Below are positions 17,901-25,003 of a stretch of 53,947 bases of DNA, piece after piece; the first letter of the stretch is position 1; each line of letters begins with the position of its first letter. Location: positions 1 through 53,947 of the forward strand of contig CAYWIM010000022.1 in the NCBI GenBank assembly GCA_964458325.1, written 5' to 3'. The DNA is from JAGMXM01 sp964458325 (GTDB lineage Bacteria; Verrucomicrobiota; Verrucomicrobiia; Limisphaerales; UBA1319). The notes under the pieces were generated by a model. That model ran no database searches. It had not been told where the DNA came from and was given only the letters and a program-made list of their open reading frames with translations. The position numbers and the translations under genes were made by a program.

Positions 17901-18837
17901 CACGATCACCTATGCCGACGAGGGTCCGGCTCGAGTCGAGACCTTGACGCCCGAGGAGATGGCGGCGCGGGGCGTGGCGACGGATTGGGAGGCGGTCGGG
18001 CGGCAGGTGAGCGATCTGCAGCGGCGGATCGAGGAGATGGGTCCGGTGAACCTGGTGGCGATCGACGAGTATGAGGAGATCGAAAACCGCCATCAGTTCC
18101 TCTGCTCCCAGCAGGAGGACCTGCTCAAGACCAAGGAGCATCTGCTCGATCTGATCCAGCGGATCAACCGCGAGACCCGGGCCCTGTTCACGGAGACCTT
18201 CGAGAAGATCCGGCAGCACTTCGGCGAGCTGTTCACCGAGGTGTTCAACGGCGGGCGGGCGGATCTCCAGCTGGTGGACGAGGCTGACGCCCTCGAAAGC
18301 GGGATCGAGATCCTGGCCCGGCCGCCCGGCAAACAGCTCAAGAGCATCTCGCTCCTGTCCGGCGGCGAGCAGACGATGACGGCCGTGGCGTTGCTTTTTG
18401 CCATCTACCTGGTCCGGCCGAGCCCGTTCTGCGTCCTGGACGAGCTGGATGCCCCGCTGGACGAATCGAACATCAACCGGTTCATCGCGATTCTGAAGCG
18501 GTTCCTGGGCCAGTCCCAGTTCATCATCATCACGCACAACAAGCGGACGATCGCGATGGCCAACGTCATGTATGGCGTGACGATGCAGGAACATGGGGTC
18601 AGCAAGCTCGTGAGCATGAAGCTGCGCCAGGCCGAGGACTCGGACTTGAGCGGCTTTGGCGATTCAGGGGAGGATCGCCCGCAGGACGCGCCTCCGGATC
18701 CGAGCGGCGCGCTGCTTCCGGCCGACGGCAAAGGCGACGGCGGCAATTCGCAACCTGAGTTTCCGGGCCAAGACAATCGCCAGGACGATCCTGGTTCCGG
18801 CGCCGAAGAGAACGAGGAGCTGGTGGTGGCGAAGTAA
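14938..18837 (+). CDS. smc: Chromosome segregation protein SMC
   Basis: SMC is the ATPase that, as a dimer with ScpA/ScpB, loads near the origin and folds chromosomes. The protein has 1299 residues. Walker A is GPNGCGKSN at 31-39, in the standard context FKSFADKTTLNFQPGITAIV. Long Glu/Arg/Gln-rich coiled coils flank a hinge at about 515-690 (VPPRYVVAIETALGNHLQLL). The C-terminal head carries LSGGEQTM near residue 1139 and Walker B FCVLDELDAPLDESN near 1165. Typical SMCs have about 1180 residues. The extra length comes from a hinge segment rich in Ala/Gly/Pro and an acidic, probably disordered tail of about 70 residues after SKLVSMKLRQ. No scpA or scpB is in the window. Confidence 0.95.
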   Translation: MHLKSLTVLGFKSFADKTTLNFQPGITAIVGPNGCGKSNVADAIRWVLGEQSAKALRGSEMADVIFNGAEGRKPMSMAEASLMIGDVDQDQLKAAGVELAYNEVTLTRRVFRDGVSEYYINKTACRLRDIQQLFMGTGVGRASYSILAQGHITQLLSSRPEDRRLVFEEAAGITRYKAQKREALRKLDSTDQNLLRLSDTIREIKRQIGSLQRQAGKARRYKQLQIELQHLDSQLARHQYDVLQVEIRTRQEQVERLRSEMEDGAQAVLRLEDELGQRREEMSRLEREIGEAQQRGMELRGEQDQRQERIRVNEERLRELEQQNARSLAEIAQAEERGRAAAAELTEVQQRLSASEQAQAEHSSELAARREELAGIEAALQSQQAALRQAQSESFQVAQELTRARNDATALDMQKQGNRVRLEKLSAEKIQLEEERARLEERWEGFQRDLEEEKRQTTVSRGTVEERQVRLRALQEELQQISRALDEDLVRQARERSQLEVLEQLQRQREGFSAGTQAALRLFPDLRGALVDRLRVPPRYVVAIETALGNHLQLLLAEDPELARRAVLELKSRRQGRASVAALGLFAPADAPGPDGGVAEAAETGVALASIDAPSGGTAGSSPRIRALDVVQADNGVGHWLGRFLDQTWIVPDLEAATRLWRDGGGGADFVTLTGEMLSRHGVFTGGEATSEAGSASSPLARRNRIEELQGALEALDARVAEASRTKGMRQSQLTVEQAGLQEAQASLRTREVAMATCEGECRALENARRILHQKIETVIYEIQVLAEQEQEIQARQNDLGQRLSALEGREREWQATLASGNASLEGLRGQREAVQAAAGELKVALAAQEQIGASLSHQARSQAQRIRELNALVDLRRREIGEWLERRAQWETEIVELRRAIDAGQAERERVSQQCALLIEQRTMLESQWAQRQEELRQERRRHGEAQEQRGALELELAQKAMSVQNLCERIQQKYQLRLEDVRTECITITYADEGPARVETLTPEEMAARGVATDWEAVGRQVSDLQRRIEEMGPVNLVAIDEYEEIENRHQFLCSQQEDLLKTKEHLLDLIQRINRETRALFTETFEKIRQHFGELFTEVFNGGRADLQLVDEADALESGIEILARPPGKQLKSISLLSGGEQTMTAVALLFAIYLVRPSPFCVLDELDAPLDESNINRFIAILKRFLGQSQFIIITHNKRTIAMANVMYGVTMQEHGVSKLVSMKLRQAEDSDLSGFGDSGEDRPQDAPPDPSGALLPADGKGDGGNSQPEFPGQDNRQDDPGSGAEENEELVVAK

Positions 18838-18855
18838 ACCGCGGCGTGCCGGGGC

Positions 18856-18879
18856 GCCCGGGCCGCTCTTCGGCCGGGC
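18856..18879 (+). terminator. GC-rich hairpin downstream of smc
   Basis: GCCCGGGCCG-CTCTT-CGGCCGGGC folds into nine pairs with one bulged G, starting 18 bp after the smc stop codon. No T-run follows, so intrinsic termination is only possible, not clear. Confidence 0.35.
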
Positions 18880-18989
18880 GGCAGACCGGGGGGGTGCGCG
18901 CGTCTTGCCGGTGCTTTGCATGGGGACATCGCAAGGAGGCAGTCGCGCGGGGTTGACAAAGAGCGCGTGATACGAGAAAAAAGTGCCCC

Positions 18990-19008
18990 ATTCAGTGTTG
19001 GACTGAAT
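18990..19008. promoter_or_regulatory. Perfect 7-bp inverted repeat upstream of the SUMF1-cytochrome gene
   Basis: ATTCAGT-GTTGG-ACTGAAT lies 38 bp before the ATG at 19047. A TTGACA hexamer stands at 18953-18958, but no good -10 follows at 16-18 bp. The repeat could be an operator or a leader hairpin of the following gene. Confidence 0.35.
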
Positions 19009-19046
19009 ACGAGCAACAGATCAATCGTCGGTAGTGGTGAAGCGTT

Positions 19047-20291
19047 ATGAATGACATTTCCATCGCATTGAGGGCCGTCGGACCGCGCCGTTCGTTGGCG
19101 ATTCTGGCGGCAGGAGTGCTGGGCACGATCGTGGCCGCCCTGCCCGCGGCGGAGACCAGCCCGGAGAAATTCGAGAATTACACCGAGCGGATTCCTGGTC
19201 AGAGCTCGACGGTGGCGTTCGACCTGGTGGCCATCCCCGGGGGTGAGATCACCATCGGCAGTCCGGCTGGCGAGGCGGGGCGCGAGGAGAGCGATCTGGC
19301 CCAGACCAAGGTCGCGGTGAAGCCGTTCTGGATGGGCAAGTGCGAAGTGAAATGGGAAGAGTTCCTGCCCTTTGTGTTCGCCAGCCGGGAAGAGATCGAG
19401 AAGAACAAGGAAGACGGCATCACGCATCCCACCAAGCCCTACGGATCGATCTATCGGCAGCGAGGCGAGAAGGGGTATCCAGCGATGGGTTTGTCCCAGC
19501 ACAACGCGACCGAGTTCTGCAAGTGGCTGAGCAAGAAGACGGGCCACAAATACCGCCTGCCGACAGAGGCGGAATGGGAATACGCATGCCGGGCGGGGGC
19601 GACGACAGCCTTTTTCTGGGGCGACGATCCCGCGATGGCGGGGGAGTATGCATGGTTCAAGGACAATTCCGAAGAGACGACCCAGCCGATCGGCAAGAAG
19701 AAACCCAATAAGCTCGGCCTTTACGACATCGTGGGCAACGTGACCGAATGGGTGGCCAAGGAAAACGCGGATGCGCCGGCGGTGGCGCGGGGCGGCGGCT
19801 GGTCCGAGCCGGTGACGCGGCTGCGGAGCGCGTCGCGCATGATCGAGACGGAGGAGTGGAACGAGCTGGATCCCCAAAGCCCGCCCAGCATCTGGTGGCT
19901 GTCGGCGGCCGATTGGGTGGGCTTCCGGCTGGTGCGGTCTTTCGAGGGAGGCGAGGCGGCGGCGGCGCCGGCGGTCGCCTCTCCATCGGCAGCGGCAGCG
20001 GCTACGGCGCCGGCTGCGGCGGCGGCAAGCGATGCGGTGAAAGCCAGCTATAAGCGGTACTGCGCCGGCTGCCATGGCATCGATGGGAAGGGCCAGACCA
20101 AGCTGGGCAAGAGCAAAGGGGCCAGAGACTACACCGATCCCAAGGTCAAGGCGAGTTTCGATGAAGCCCGATGGATCAAGGCGGTCCGGGAAGGCGTCGA
20201 GGTCGATGGCCAGCATGTCATGACCGGCTACGAAGAAAAACTGACGGAGGCCGAGATGAAGGCCCTTGTCTATTTCATGAAAGACCTGTAA
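19047..20291 (+). CDS. Exported SUMF1/formylglycine-enzyme-like domain fused to a cytochrome c domain
   Basis: The protein has 414 residues. A signal peptide (LAILAAGVLGTIVAALPAAE) is followed by a SUMF1/FGE-like fold at about 55-310: VAIPGGEITIGSPAGE, YRLPTEAEWEYACRAGAT, LYDIVGNVTEWV, ARGGGWSE, WVGFRLVRSF. An Ala/Pro-rich linker leads to a class I cytochrome c domain with CAGCH (Cys339, Cys342, His343) and a likely distal Met near 391 in QHVMTGYEE. The paired cysteines of the copper-dependent FGE active site near the C-terminal end of the fold are not seen, so sulfatase activation is unlikely and a binding or redox role more plausible. The Tat oxidoreductase begins 13 bp downstream; together they suggest periplasmic oxidation of a sugar with electron transfer to haem, which is inference. 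Confidence 0.85.
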   Translation: MNDISIALRAVGPRRSLAILAAGVLGTIVAALPAAETSPEKFENYTERIPGQSSTVAFDLVAIPGGEITIGSPAGEAGREESDLAQTKVAVKPFWMGKCEVKWEEFLPFVFASREEIEKNKEDGITHPTKPYGSIYRQRGEKGYPAMGLSQHNATEFCKWLSKKTGHKYRLPTEAEWEYACRAGATTAFFWGDDPAMAGEYAWFKDNSEETTQPIGKKKPNKLGLYDIVGNVTEWVAKENADAPAVARGGGWSEPVTRLRSASRMIETEEWNELDPQSPPSIWWLSAADWVGFRLVRSFEGGEAAAAPAVASPSAAAAATAPAAAAASDAVKASYKRYCAGCHGIDGKGQTKLGKSKGARDYTDPKVKASFDEARWIKAVREGVEVDGQHVMTGYEEKLTEAEMKALVYFMKDL

Positions 20292-20304
20292 AGAAAGAAA
20301 GCGC

Positions 20305-21558
20305 ATGAACCCAAATAACTTCGATTCTCCGGTATCCAGGCGCAGTTTTTTGAAGGCGTCCTCACTGGTGGCAGCCAGCGGGGCGGCTGCGCCTTACCTC
20401 TCGAACCTTCGAGCCGCCGCCGAGGATCCGATCCGCGTCGGGCTGGTCGGGTGCGGCGGGCGGGGCAAGGGCGCCGCCGAAGACGCCGTGAAAGCGGCGG
20501 GCAATGTCCAGGTGGTTGCGGTGGCGGATGTGTTTGCCGATCGCGCGCAAGCGGCGGCGACGCAATTCAAGGTGAATCCGGATCGGTGTTTTTCCGGGTT
20601 CGATGCCTACCGGAAGGTGCTGGGGCTGGCGGACGTCAATTACGTGATCCTGGCGACACCGCCCGGATTTCGTCCGCTGCATTTCCCGGCGGCGATCGAG
20701 GCCGGCAAGCATGTGTTCATGGAAAAGCCGGTGGCGGTGGATGGGCCGGGATCGCGGGCGATGCTGAAGGCGGGTGAGCTGGCCGCGCAGAAGAAGCTGT
20801 GCGTGGTGGCGGGCACGCAGCGCCGCCACCAGAAGAGCTATCTCGAGACCGTGCAGCGGATCCACGATGGCGCCATTGGGGAAATCCTCTGCCTGCGGGC
20901 TTACTGGAACCAGAACGCGATCTGGAACAATCCATGGAAACCGGGCGTGTCCGACATGGAGAACCACCTGCGCAACTGGTATCACTACATCTGGCTGTCC
21001 GGGGATCACATCGTCGAGCAGCACCTGCACAACATCGATGTGTGCAACTGGGTCATGAAGGCGCATCCGACCAAGGCCTACGGCCGGGGGGCGCGGCAAG
21101 TGCTGACGGGCCGCGGCCAGATCTATGACCATTTCACCGTCGAGTTCGAGTATCCGAACGGCGTGCGCATGTTCAGCCAGTGCCGCCAAATCAACAACAC
21201 GTCGGGCAACGTGAGCGAAGCGGTGGTGGGCGCCCATGGCACAGCCAATCCGAACAGCACCATCATGCCGAAGGGATTCCCGATCTGGCGGTTCCGCGGG
21301 GCCAACCCCAACCCGTACGTGCAGGAGCATGCGGACATGATCGCCGCGATTCGGGCGGGCAAGCCCATCAACGAGACCCAGGAGGTCGTCGAGAGCACGC
21401 TGACGGCCATCATGGGCCGCGAGTCGGCCTACACGGGCCAGATGATCGATTGGGATTCCACCCTGAACTCGACCCTGAACCGGATGCCGGACAAGTTCGA
21501 GTTCGGCCCCATGCCGCCGGTCACCGTTCCGGTCCCCGGCGAATACGAATTCGTCTGA
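20305..21558 (+). CDS. Tat-exported Gfo/Idh/MocA family oxidoreductase
   Basis: The protein has 417 residues with a twin-arginine signal (SRRSFLKASSLVAASGAAA), so it is exported folded with its cofactor. The Rossmann domain begins IRVGLVGCGGRGKGAAEDA. The family's EKP motif is intact (E140-K141-P142 in MEKPVAVDG), and the second conserved region DHIVEQHLHNIDVCNW keeps histidines 235, 240 and 242. Relatives oxidise sugar hydroxyls or use NAD(H)-assisted glycosidic cleavage as in GH109. The substrate cannot be read from sequence. It lies 13 bp after the SUMF1-cytochrome fusion and is followed by a strong terminator. It is a close paralogue of the protein at 23495. Confidence 0.9.
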   Translation: MNPNNFDSPVSRRSFLKASSLVAASGAAAPYLSNLRAAAEDPIRVGLVGCGGRGKGAAEDAVKAAGNVQVVAVADVFADRAQAAATQFKVNPDRCFSGFDAYRKVLGLADVNYVILATPPGFRPLHFPAAIEAGKHVFMEKPVAVDGPGSRAMLKAGELAAQKKLCVVAGTQRRHQKSYLETVQRIHDGAIGEILCLRAYWNQNAIWNNPWKPGVSDMENHLRNWYHYIWLSGDHIVEQHLHNIDVCNWVMKAHPTKAYGRGARQVLTGRGQIYDHFTVEFEYPNGVRMFSQCRQINNTSGNVSEAVVGAHGTANPNSTIMPKGFPIWRFRGANPNPYVQEHADMIAAIRAGKPINETQEVVESTLTAIMGRESAYTGQMIDWDSTLNSTLNRMPDKFEFGPMPPVTVPVPGEYEFV

Positions 21559-21591
21559 ACCTGCGCGGGCAAGTTCCGCTGATCGGTTTTC

Positions 21592-21618
21592 GGGCCGGGC
21601 TGACGCGCCGGCCCTTTT
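21592..21618 (+). terminator. Rho-independent terminator
   Basis: GGGCCGG-GCTGACGCG-CCGGCCC forms a perfect 7-bp stem followed by TTTTGATTT. It lies 33 bp downstream of the oxidoreductase stop and before the next gene's AGGAG ribosome site, so the SUMF1-cytochrome/oxidoreductase pair probably ends here. Confidence 0.75.
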
Positions 21619-21642
21619 GATTTCGGGACAGGAGCGACCCGC

Positions 21643-22761
21643 ATGGCTCGGCGAGAGAATGAGATCGGAGTGGGATTGATCGGCTGCGGAGCGCGCGGAT
21701 GGGCGGTAGTTCGAGATGCGCTCTCAGGGCCGATGAACGCCCGGATCGTCGCGCTGGCGGACCTGTTCCGCTCCCCGCTCGAGCGCGTGCGCCGCCAGTT
21801 GCGCCGTCGGGGGCAGGAAGTGGCGGACAGCGGGTGCTTTCTGGGCGGCGATGCCTATCTCGGCGTCCTTGGGATGCGGGACGTGGATTGTGTGGTGTTG
21901 GCGACGCCGCCGGTGTTCCGGCCCGGGCATTTCCGTGCCGCGGCAAGTGCCGGCAAGGATGTTTTCCTGGGCATGCCGGTGGCCGTCGATGCCGGGGGCG
22001 CACGGGAGGTTCTGGCGGCCGGGATGACAGCGGAAAGGCAGGGGTTGAGAGTGGCGGCCGATCTGCCCGGCCGGCACGATCCGGCGGTGCGATCGTTCGT
22101 TCGCCAATTGCGTGATGGGGCCGTGGGCCGGCTGATGGGGATGCGGGTGGATCTGCGGCTGCCGCCGCTGAGCTCGAGCATCCGGCCGCCTCAGATGAGC
22201 CCAAACGAATTCCAGATCCGGCACTGGCGATCGTATCTGTGTCTTTCGGGCGATCTGATCCTGGATTCGCAGTCCGGGCAATTTGACTTAGCCAACGAGA
22301 TTCTCGGCGGCCATGCGGTGCGCGCCCTGGGCCAGGGGGGTCAATCCGCCGGCTCGATGGGCGATGTTTTCGATCATGCGGCCATCGAGTTCGTGTATCC
22401 CGGGGACGTGAGGCTCCACAGCTTCTGCAGCCGCATCTCCTCCGCGGAACACGGAGAGGGCGTGATCGCTTGGGGCGATCGAGGCAGCCTGATTCTGCCA
22501 TCCGCCCAGGCGGTGGCGCCGATGCCGTGGGCTGGGGATTCCGATGCCACGGATCGCGAGGGCGGCTCGACGGCGGCCTTTCATGCGGGATTGCTTCGCC
22601 ACTCGGGCGAGCCCTGGAACGACGTCCGGCGCGCGGTCGAGGCCACGCTGGCCGGCATTCTAGGGCGAGGGGCGGCCAGCAGCGGCCGGGAGCTGACCTG
22701 GGAGCAAGCAGCGGGATCGCCTTTGCGCCTGATCTCCGATCCGTCGAGCCTCGTGTTCTGA
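21643..22761 (+). CDS. Gfo/Idh/MocA-like protein without Tat signal and without catalytic motifs
   Basis: The protein has 372 residues, with AGGAG eight bases before ATG 21643. The Rossmann start is kept (IGVGLIGCGARGWAVVRDA), and the alignable middle (VVLATPPVFRPGHFRAA) shows descent from its neighbours. Where the paralogues have MEKPVAVD this protein has LGMPVAVD (G110, M111). Where they have DHIVEQHLHNID it has DLILDSQSGQFD, losing all the histidines. The signal peptide is absent, so it should stay in the cytoplasm. The frame is intact over its full length with normal codon use, so it is not a simple pseudogene. It could be a regulatory or scaffolding pseudoenzyme; that role is inference. 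The stop is 2 bp from the convergent gene. Confidence 0.8.
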   Translation: MARRENEIGVGLIGCGARGWAVVRDALSGPMNARIVALADLFRSPLERVRRQLRRRGQEVADSGCFLGGDAYLGVLGMRDVDCVVLATPPVFRPGHFRAAASAGKDVFLGMPVAVDAGGAREVLAAGMTAERQGLRVAADLPGRHDPAVRSFVRQLRDGAVGRLMGMRVDLRLPPLSSSIRPPQMSPNEFQIRHWRSYLCLSGDLILDSQSGQFDLANEILGGHAVRALGQGGQSAGSMGDVFDHAAIEFVYPGDVRLHSFCSRISSAEHGEGVIAWGDRGSLILPSAQAVAPMPWAGDSDATDREGGSTAAFHAGLLRHSGEPWNDVRRAVEATLAGILGRGAASSGRELTWEQAAGSPLRLISDPSSLVF

Positions 22762-22763
22762 CC

Positions 22764-23357
22764 TCAATCGCCGGTCGCCATGTCCATCAGGACTGCCATT
22801 TGGATCCTTTGTTCGGCCAGGCTCTCGAATCGGAAAGCCGATCCCATGTCGGTTGCGAGGGGCGGGCTGCGCTGAGAGGTGGCCACTCGGATCCCCTGGG
22901 CCTGGGTCAGAATGCGCGCAAGGCATCGCCGGATCCGGGAACGGTTGGCTCGCCGAAAATGCCGGATGGCAGCCTCGTTCGGATCCTGGCGCGCCGAGAT
23001 GTAGCGGACGGGCGGGCAGCGATCGCAGGCTGTCCGGATCTCCTCCGAAGCGTAGATGGTCGCCGCATAGCAATAGGTCATCAGCGTCAGCATCATCCTC
23101 GGGCTCTGTCCGTCCGCCACCGGGTCGCCGGCGCGCGGCAGGTCCGGCGCCTCGGCCTGGACGACGTCCAGGCAGAGGCGGACCAGGCCCCAATCGCCCA
23201 CCCAGGCTCGAAGATCGGCCGTCAGCTCCGAAGCGCTCCGGCCGCACCGAGGCCGCCCTGCATCTGCCGCTGTGCCGCAAGGCTTACAAGCTTTCACGCC
23301 AGCTACTGTAGGTGATGGCGGTGACTTTTGCGCGGAGGTCGTGTTACGATCCGGCAA
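22764..23357 (-). CDS. IS-transposase-like N-terminal domain protein (DUF772 type), lacking the DDE domain
   Basis: The protein has up to 197 residues. The central part (WVGDWGLVRLCLDVVQAEAP, MMLTLMTYCYAATIYASEEI, then NEAAIRHFRRANRSRIRRCL) follows the helical N-terminal domain of IS5/IS1182-type transposases, where LLLYGY...SRR..ER and HSTISRFRRRH stand. The catalytic DDE domain that should come next is missing. The frame instead ends after about 45 unrelated residues, 2 bp from the neighbouring stop. TTG 23357 is the longest start; GTG 23297 is an equally possible one (177 residues). No terminal inverted repeats were spotted. It is either a decayed insertion sequence or a domesticated DNA-binding protein. 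Confidence 0.6.
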   Translation of the reverse strand: MPDRNTTSAQKSPPSPTVAGVKACKPCGTAADAGRPRCGRSASELTADLRAWVGDWGLVRLCLDVVQAEAPDLPRAGDPVADGQSPRMMLTLMTYCYAATIYASEEIRTACDRCPPVRYISARQDPNEAAIRHFRRANRSRIRRCLARILTQAQGIRVATSQRSPPLATDMGSAFRFESLAEQRIQMAVLMDMATGD

Positions 23358-23494
23358 CAGTTTGCCCTGCGCTTTCCAGGATCAAGGCGCCGATCTTTTG
23401 CTGGATTTTCGTGCGAAGGGGACCCATCATTTGCCCACCGGCGGACTGGCGGGCATGAGGGCGCCCGGTCGGAACCCGCCGGGCCTGATGACGG

Positions 23495-24871
23495 ATGATT
23501 GTGAATGAACGTATGCAAAACGACTTCTCGAATCTCTCTTCGTCTGCGTTGAGCCGGCGCGGTTTTTTGCGGGGCGCCACACTGGCGGTGGCGGGCGCGG
23601 CTGCGTCCGAAGCGCCATGGGTTCAGACGGCGCACGCTGCGCCGGACGATCCGGTGCGGATCGGTGTGATTGGCTGTGGCGGCCGGGGCACGGGCGCGGC
23701 GCTGGACGCCCTGGGTGCGGCGACCAGCGTGGTGTATCCGAGGACCGGCTACCATACCGAGGACGTGGCGCGGGACGCGGTGGCCACGGAAAAGGGAGTG
23801 CGGATCGTCGCGCTGGCGGACGTATTTCCCGACCGGCTCGAGCGGTGCAGGACCCAATTGCGCAAGCTGCGGATGGAGATCCCGGACGAGATGTGTTTCA
23901 GCGGTTTCGAGGCCTATCGGAAGCTGCTGGCTGTTGGGGAGATCAACTATGTGATCCTGGCGGCGCCGCCTCATTTCCGGCCGGCGCATCTGAGAGCGGC
24001 GATCGAGGCGGGCAAGCATGTGTTCATGGAAAAGCCCGGCGCGGTGGATGGACCGGGCGTGCGCTCCGTGATCGAGTCGGGCGAGCTGGCGCGGCAGAAG
24101 GGTTTGGGGATCGCCGCCGGCACGCAGCGGCGGCACACATCAAGCTACCCGGAGACCATCCGGCGAATCCAGGACGGTGCGATTGGCACGATCCGATATG
24201 GCCGGTGCTACTGGAACGGCGGGGTGATCTGGGTCGTCGCTCGGCAGCCGGGGTGGAGCGACATGGAATGGCAGCTGCGCAACTGGAACTATTTCACTTG
24301 GCTTTCGGGGGATCACATTGTCGAGCAGCACGTGCACAACCTCGACATCATGAACTGGGTGCTGGGCGCCCATCCCATGCGAGCCTATGCGATGGGAGGA
24401 CGCCAGGCGCGCCCCAGCAAGGACTACGGCCATATCTACGATCACTTTGCCGTCGAATACGAATATCCCAACGGCGTCCGGGTGTTCAGCTACTGCCGGC
24501 AGATGGATGACTGCGCCAACCGAGTCGAGGAAGCGGTCGTGGGGACCCGGGGATCAAGCAACTGCCAGAATTTCATCCAGGTCGACGGAGGCGCGGCCTG
24601 GCGCTTTGGCGGCAAGGATCCGAATCCGTATCGCCAGGAGCACGTCAACCTGATCCGGAGCATTCGCGCCGGCCAGCCATTGAACGAGGCGCGGAGCCTG
24701 GCCGAGTCGACTCTGACGGGGATCATGGGGCGCGAGTCGGCCTACACGGGCCAGGTGATCGAGTGGGATGCGGCCTTGAACTCGAAGCTCGATTTGTCTC
24801 CGGCCCGATACGCAATGGGCGAGCTCCCATTTCCCGAGGTGCCACAACCCGGCCGGCACAAGTTTATTTAA
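23495..24871 (+). CDS. Tat-exported Gfo/Idh/MocA family oxidoreductase, paralogue of the 20305 gene
   Basis: The protein has 458 residues (ATG 23495; ATG 23513 also possible). The twin-arginine signal is SRRGFLRGATLAVAGAAA with cleavage near AHA. The Rossmann loop is IGVIGCGGRGTGAALDA, and the EKP motif (FMEKPGAVDGPG) and DHIVEQHVHNLDIMNW are both present. Compared with the 20305 paralogue it has an insert of about 25 residues after the first strand (SVVYPRTGYHTEDVARDA). The stretch AGTQRRH..SYPET..RIQDGAIG is nearly shared between the two. It is exported and folded before export; the substrate is unknown but presumably a sugar or cyclitol. The 137 bp upstream hold no gene. Confidence 0.9.
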   Translation: MIVNERMQNDFSNLSSSALSRRGFLRGATLAVAGAAASEAPWVQTAHAAPDDPVRIGVIGCGGRGTGAALDALGAATSVVYPRTGYHTEDVARDAVATEKGVRIVALADVFPDRLERCRTQLRKLRMEIPDEMCFSGFEAYRKLLAVGEINYVILAAPPHFRPAHLRAAIEAGKHVFMEKPGAVDGPGVRSVIESGELARQKGLGIAAGTQRRHTSSYPETIRRIQDGAIGTIRYGRCYWNGGVIWVVARQPGWSDMEWQLRNWNYFTWLSGDHIVEQHVHNLDIMNWVLGAHPMRAYAMGGRQARPSKDYGHIYDHFAVEYEYPNGVRVFSYCRQMDDCANRVEEAVVGTRGSSNCQNFIQVDGGAAWRFGGKDPNPYRQEHVNLIRSIRAGQPLNEARSLAESTLTGIMGRESAYTGQVIEWDAALNSKLDLSPARYAMGELPFPEVPQPGRHKFI

Positions 24872-25003
24872 GGGGTGATCTCGAGGCATTCGTTGTCGTC
24901 CGGGCCGGGCGCATGCGGCAAAGGGCGGCTGGGAGACGGTCTCGGGATCGCATCGGGCCGATTCATGGCGCCTGGAATGGACGCGCGGGGCTGAAGGGAG
25001 GCA

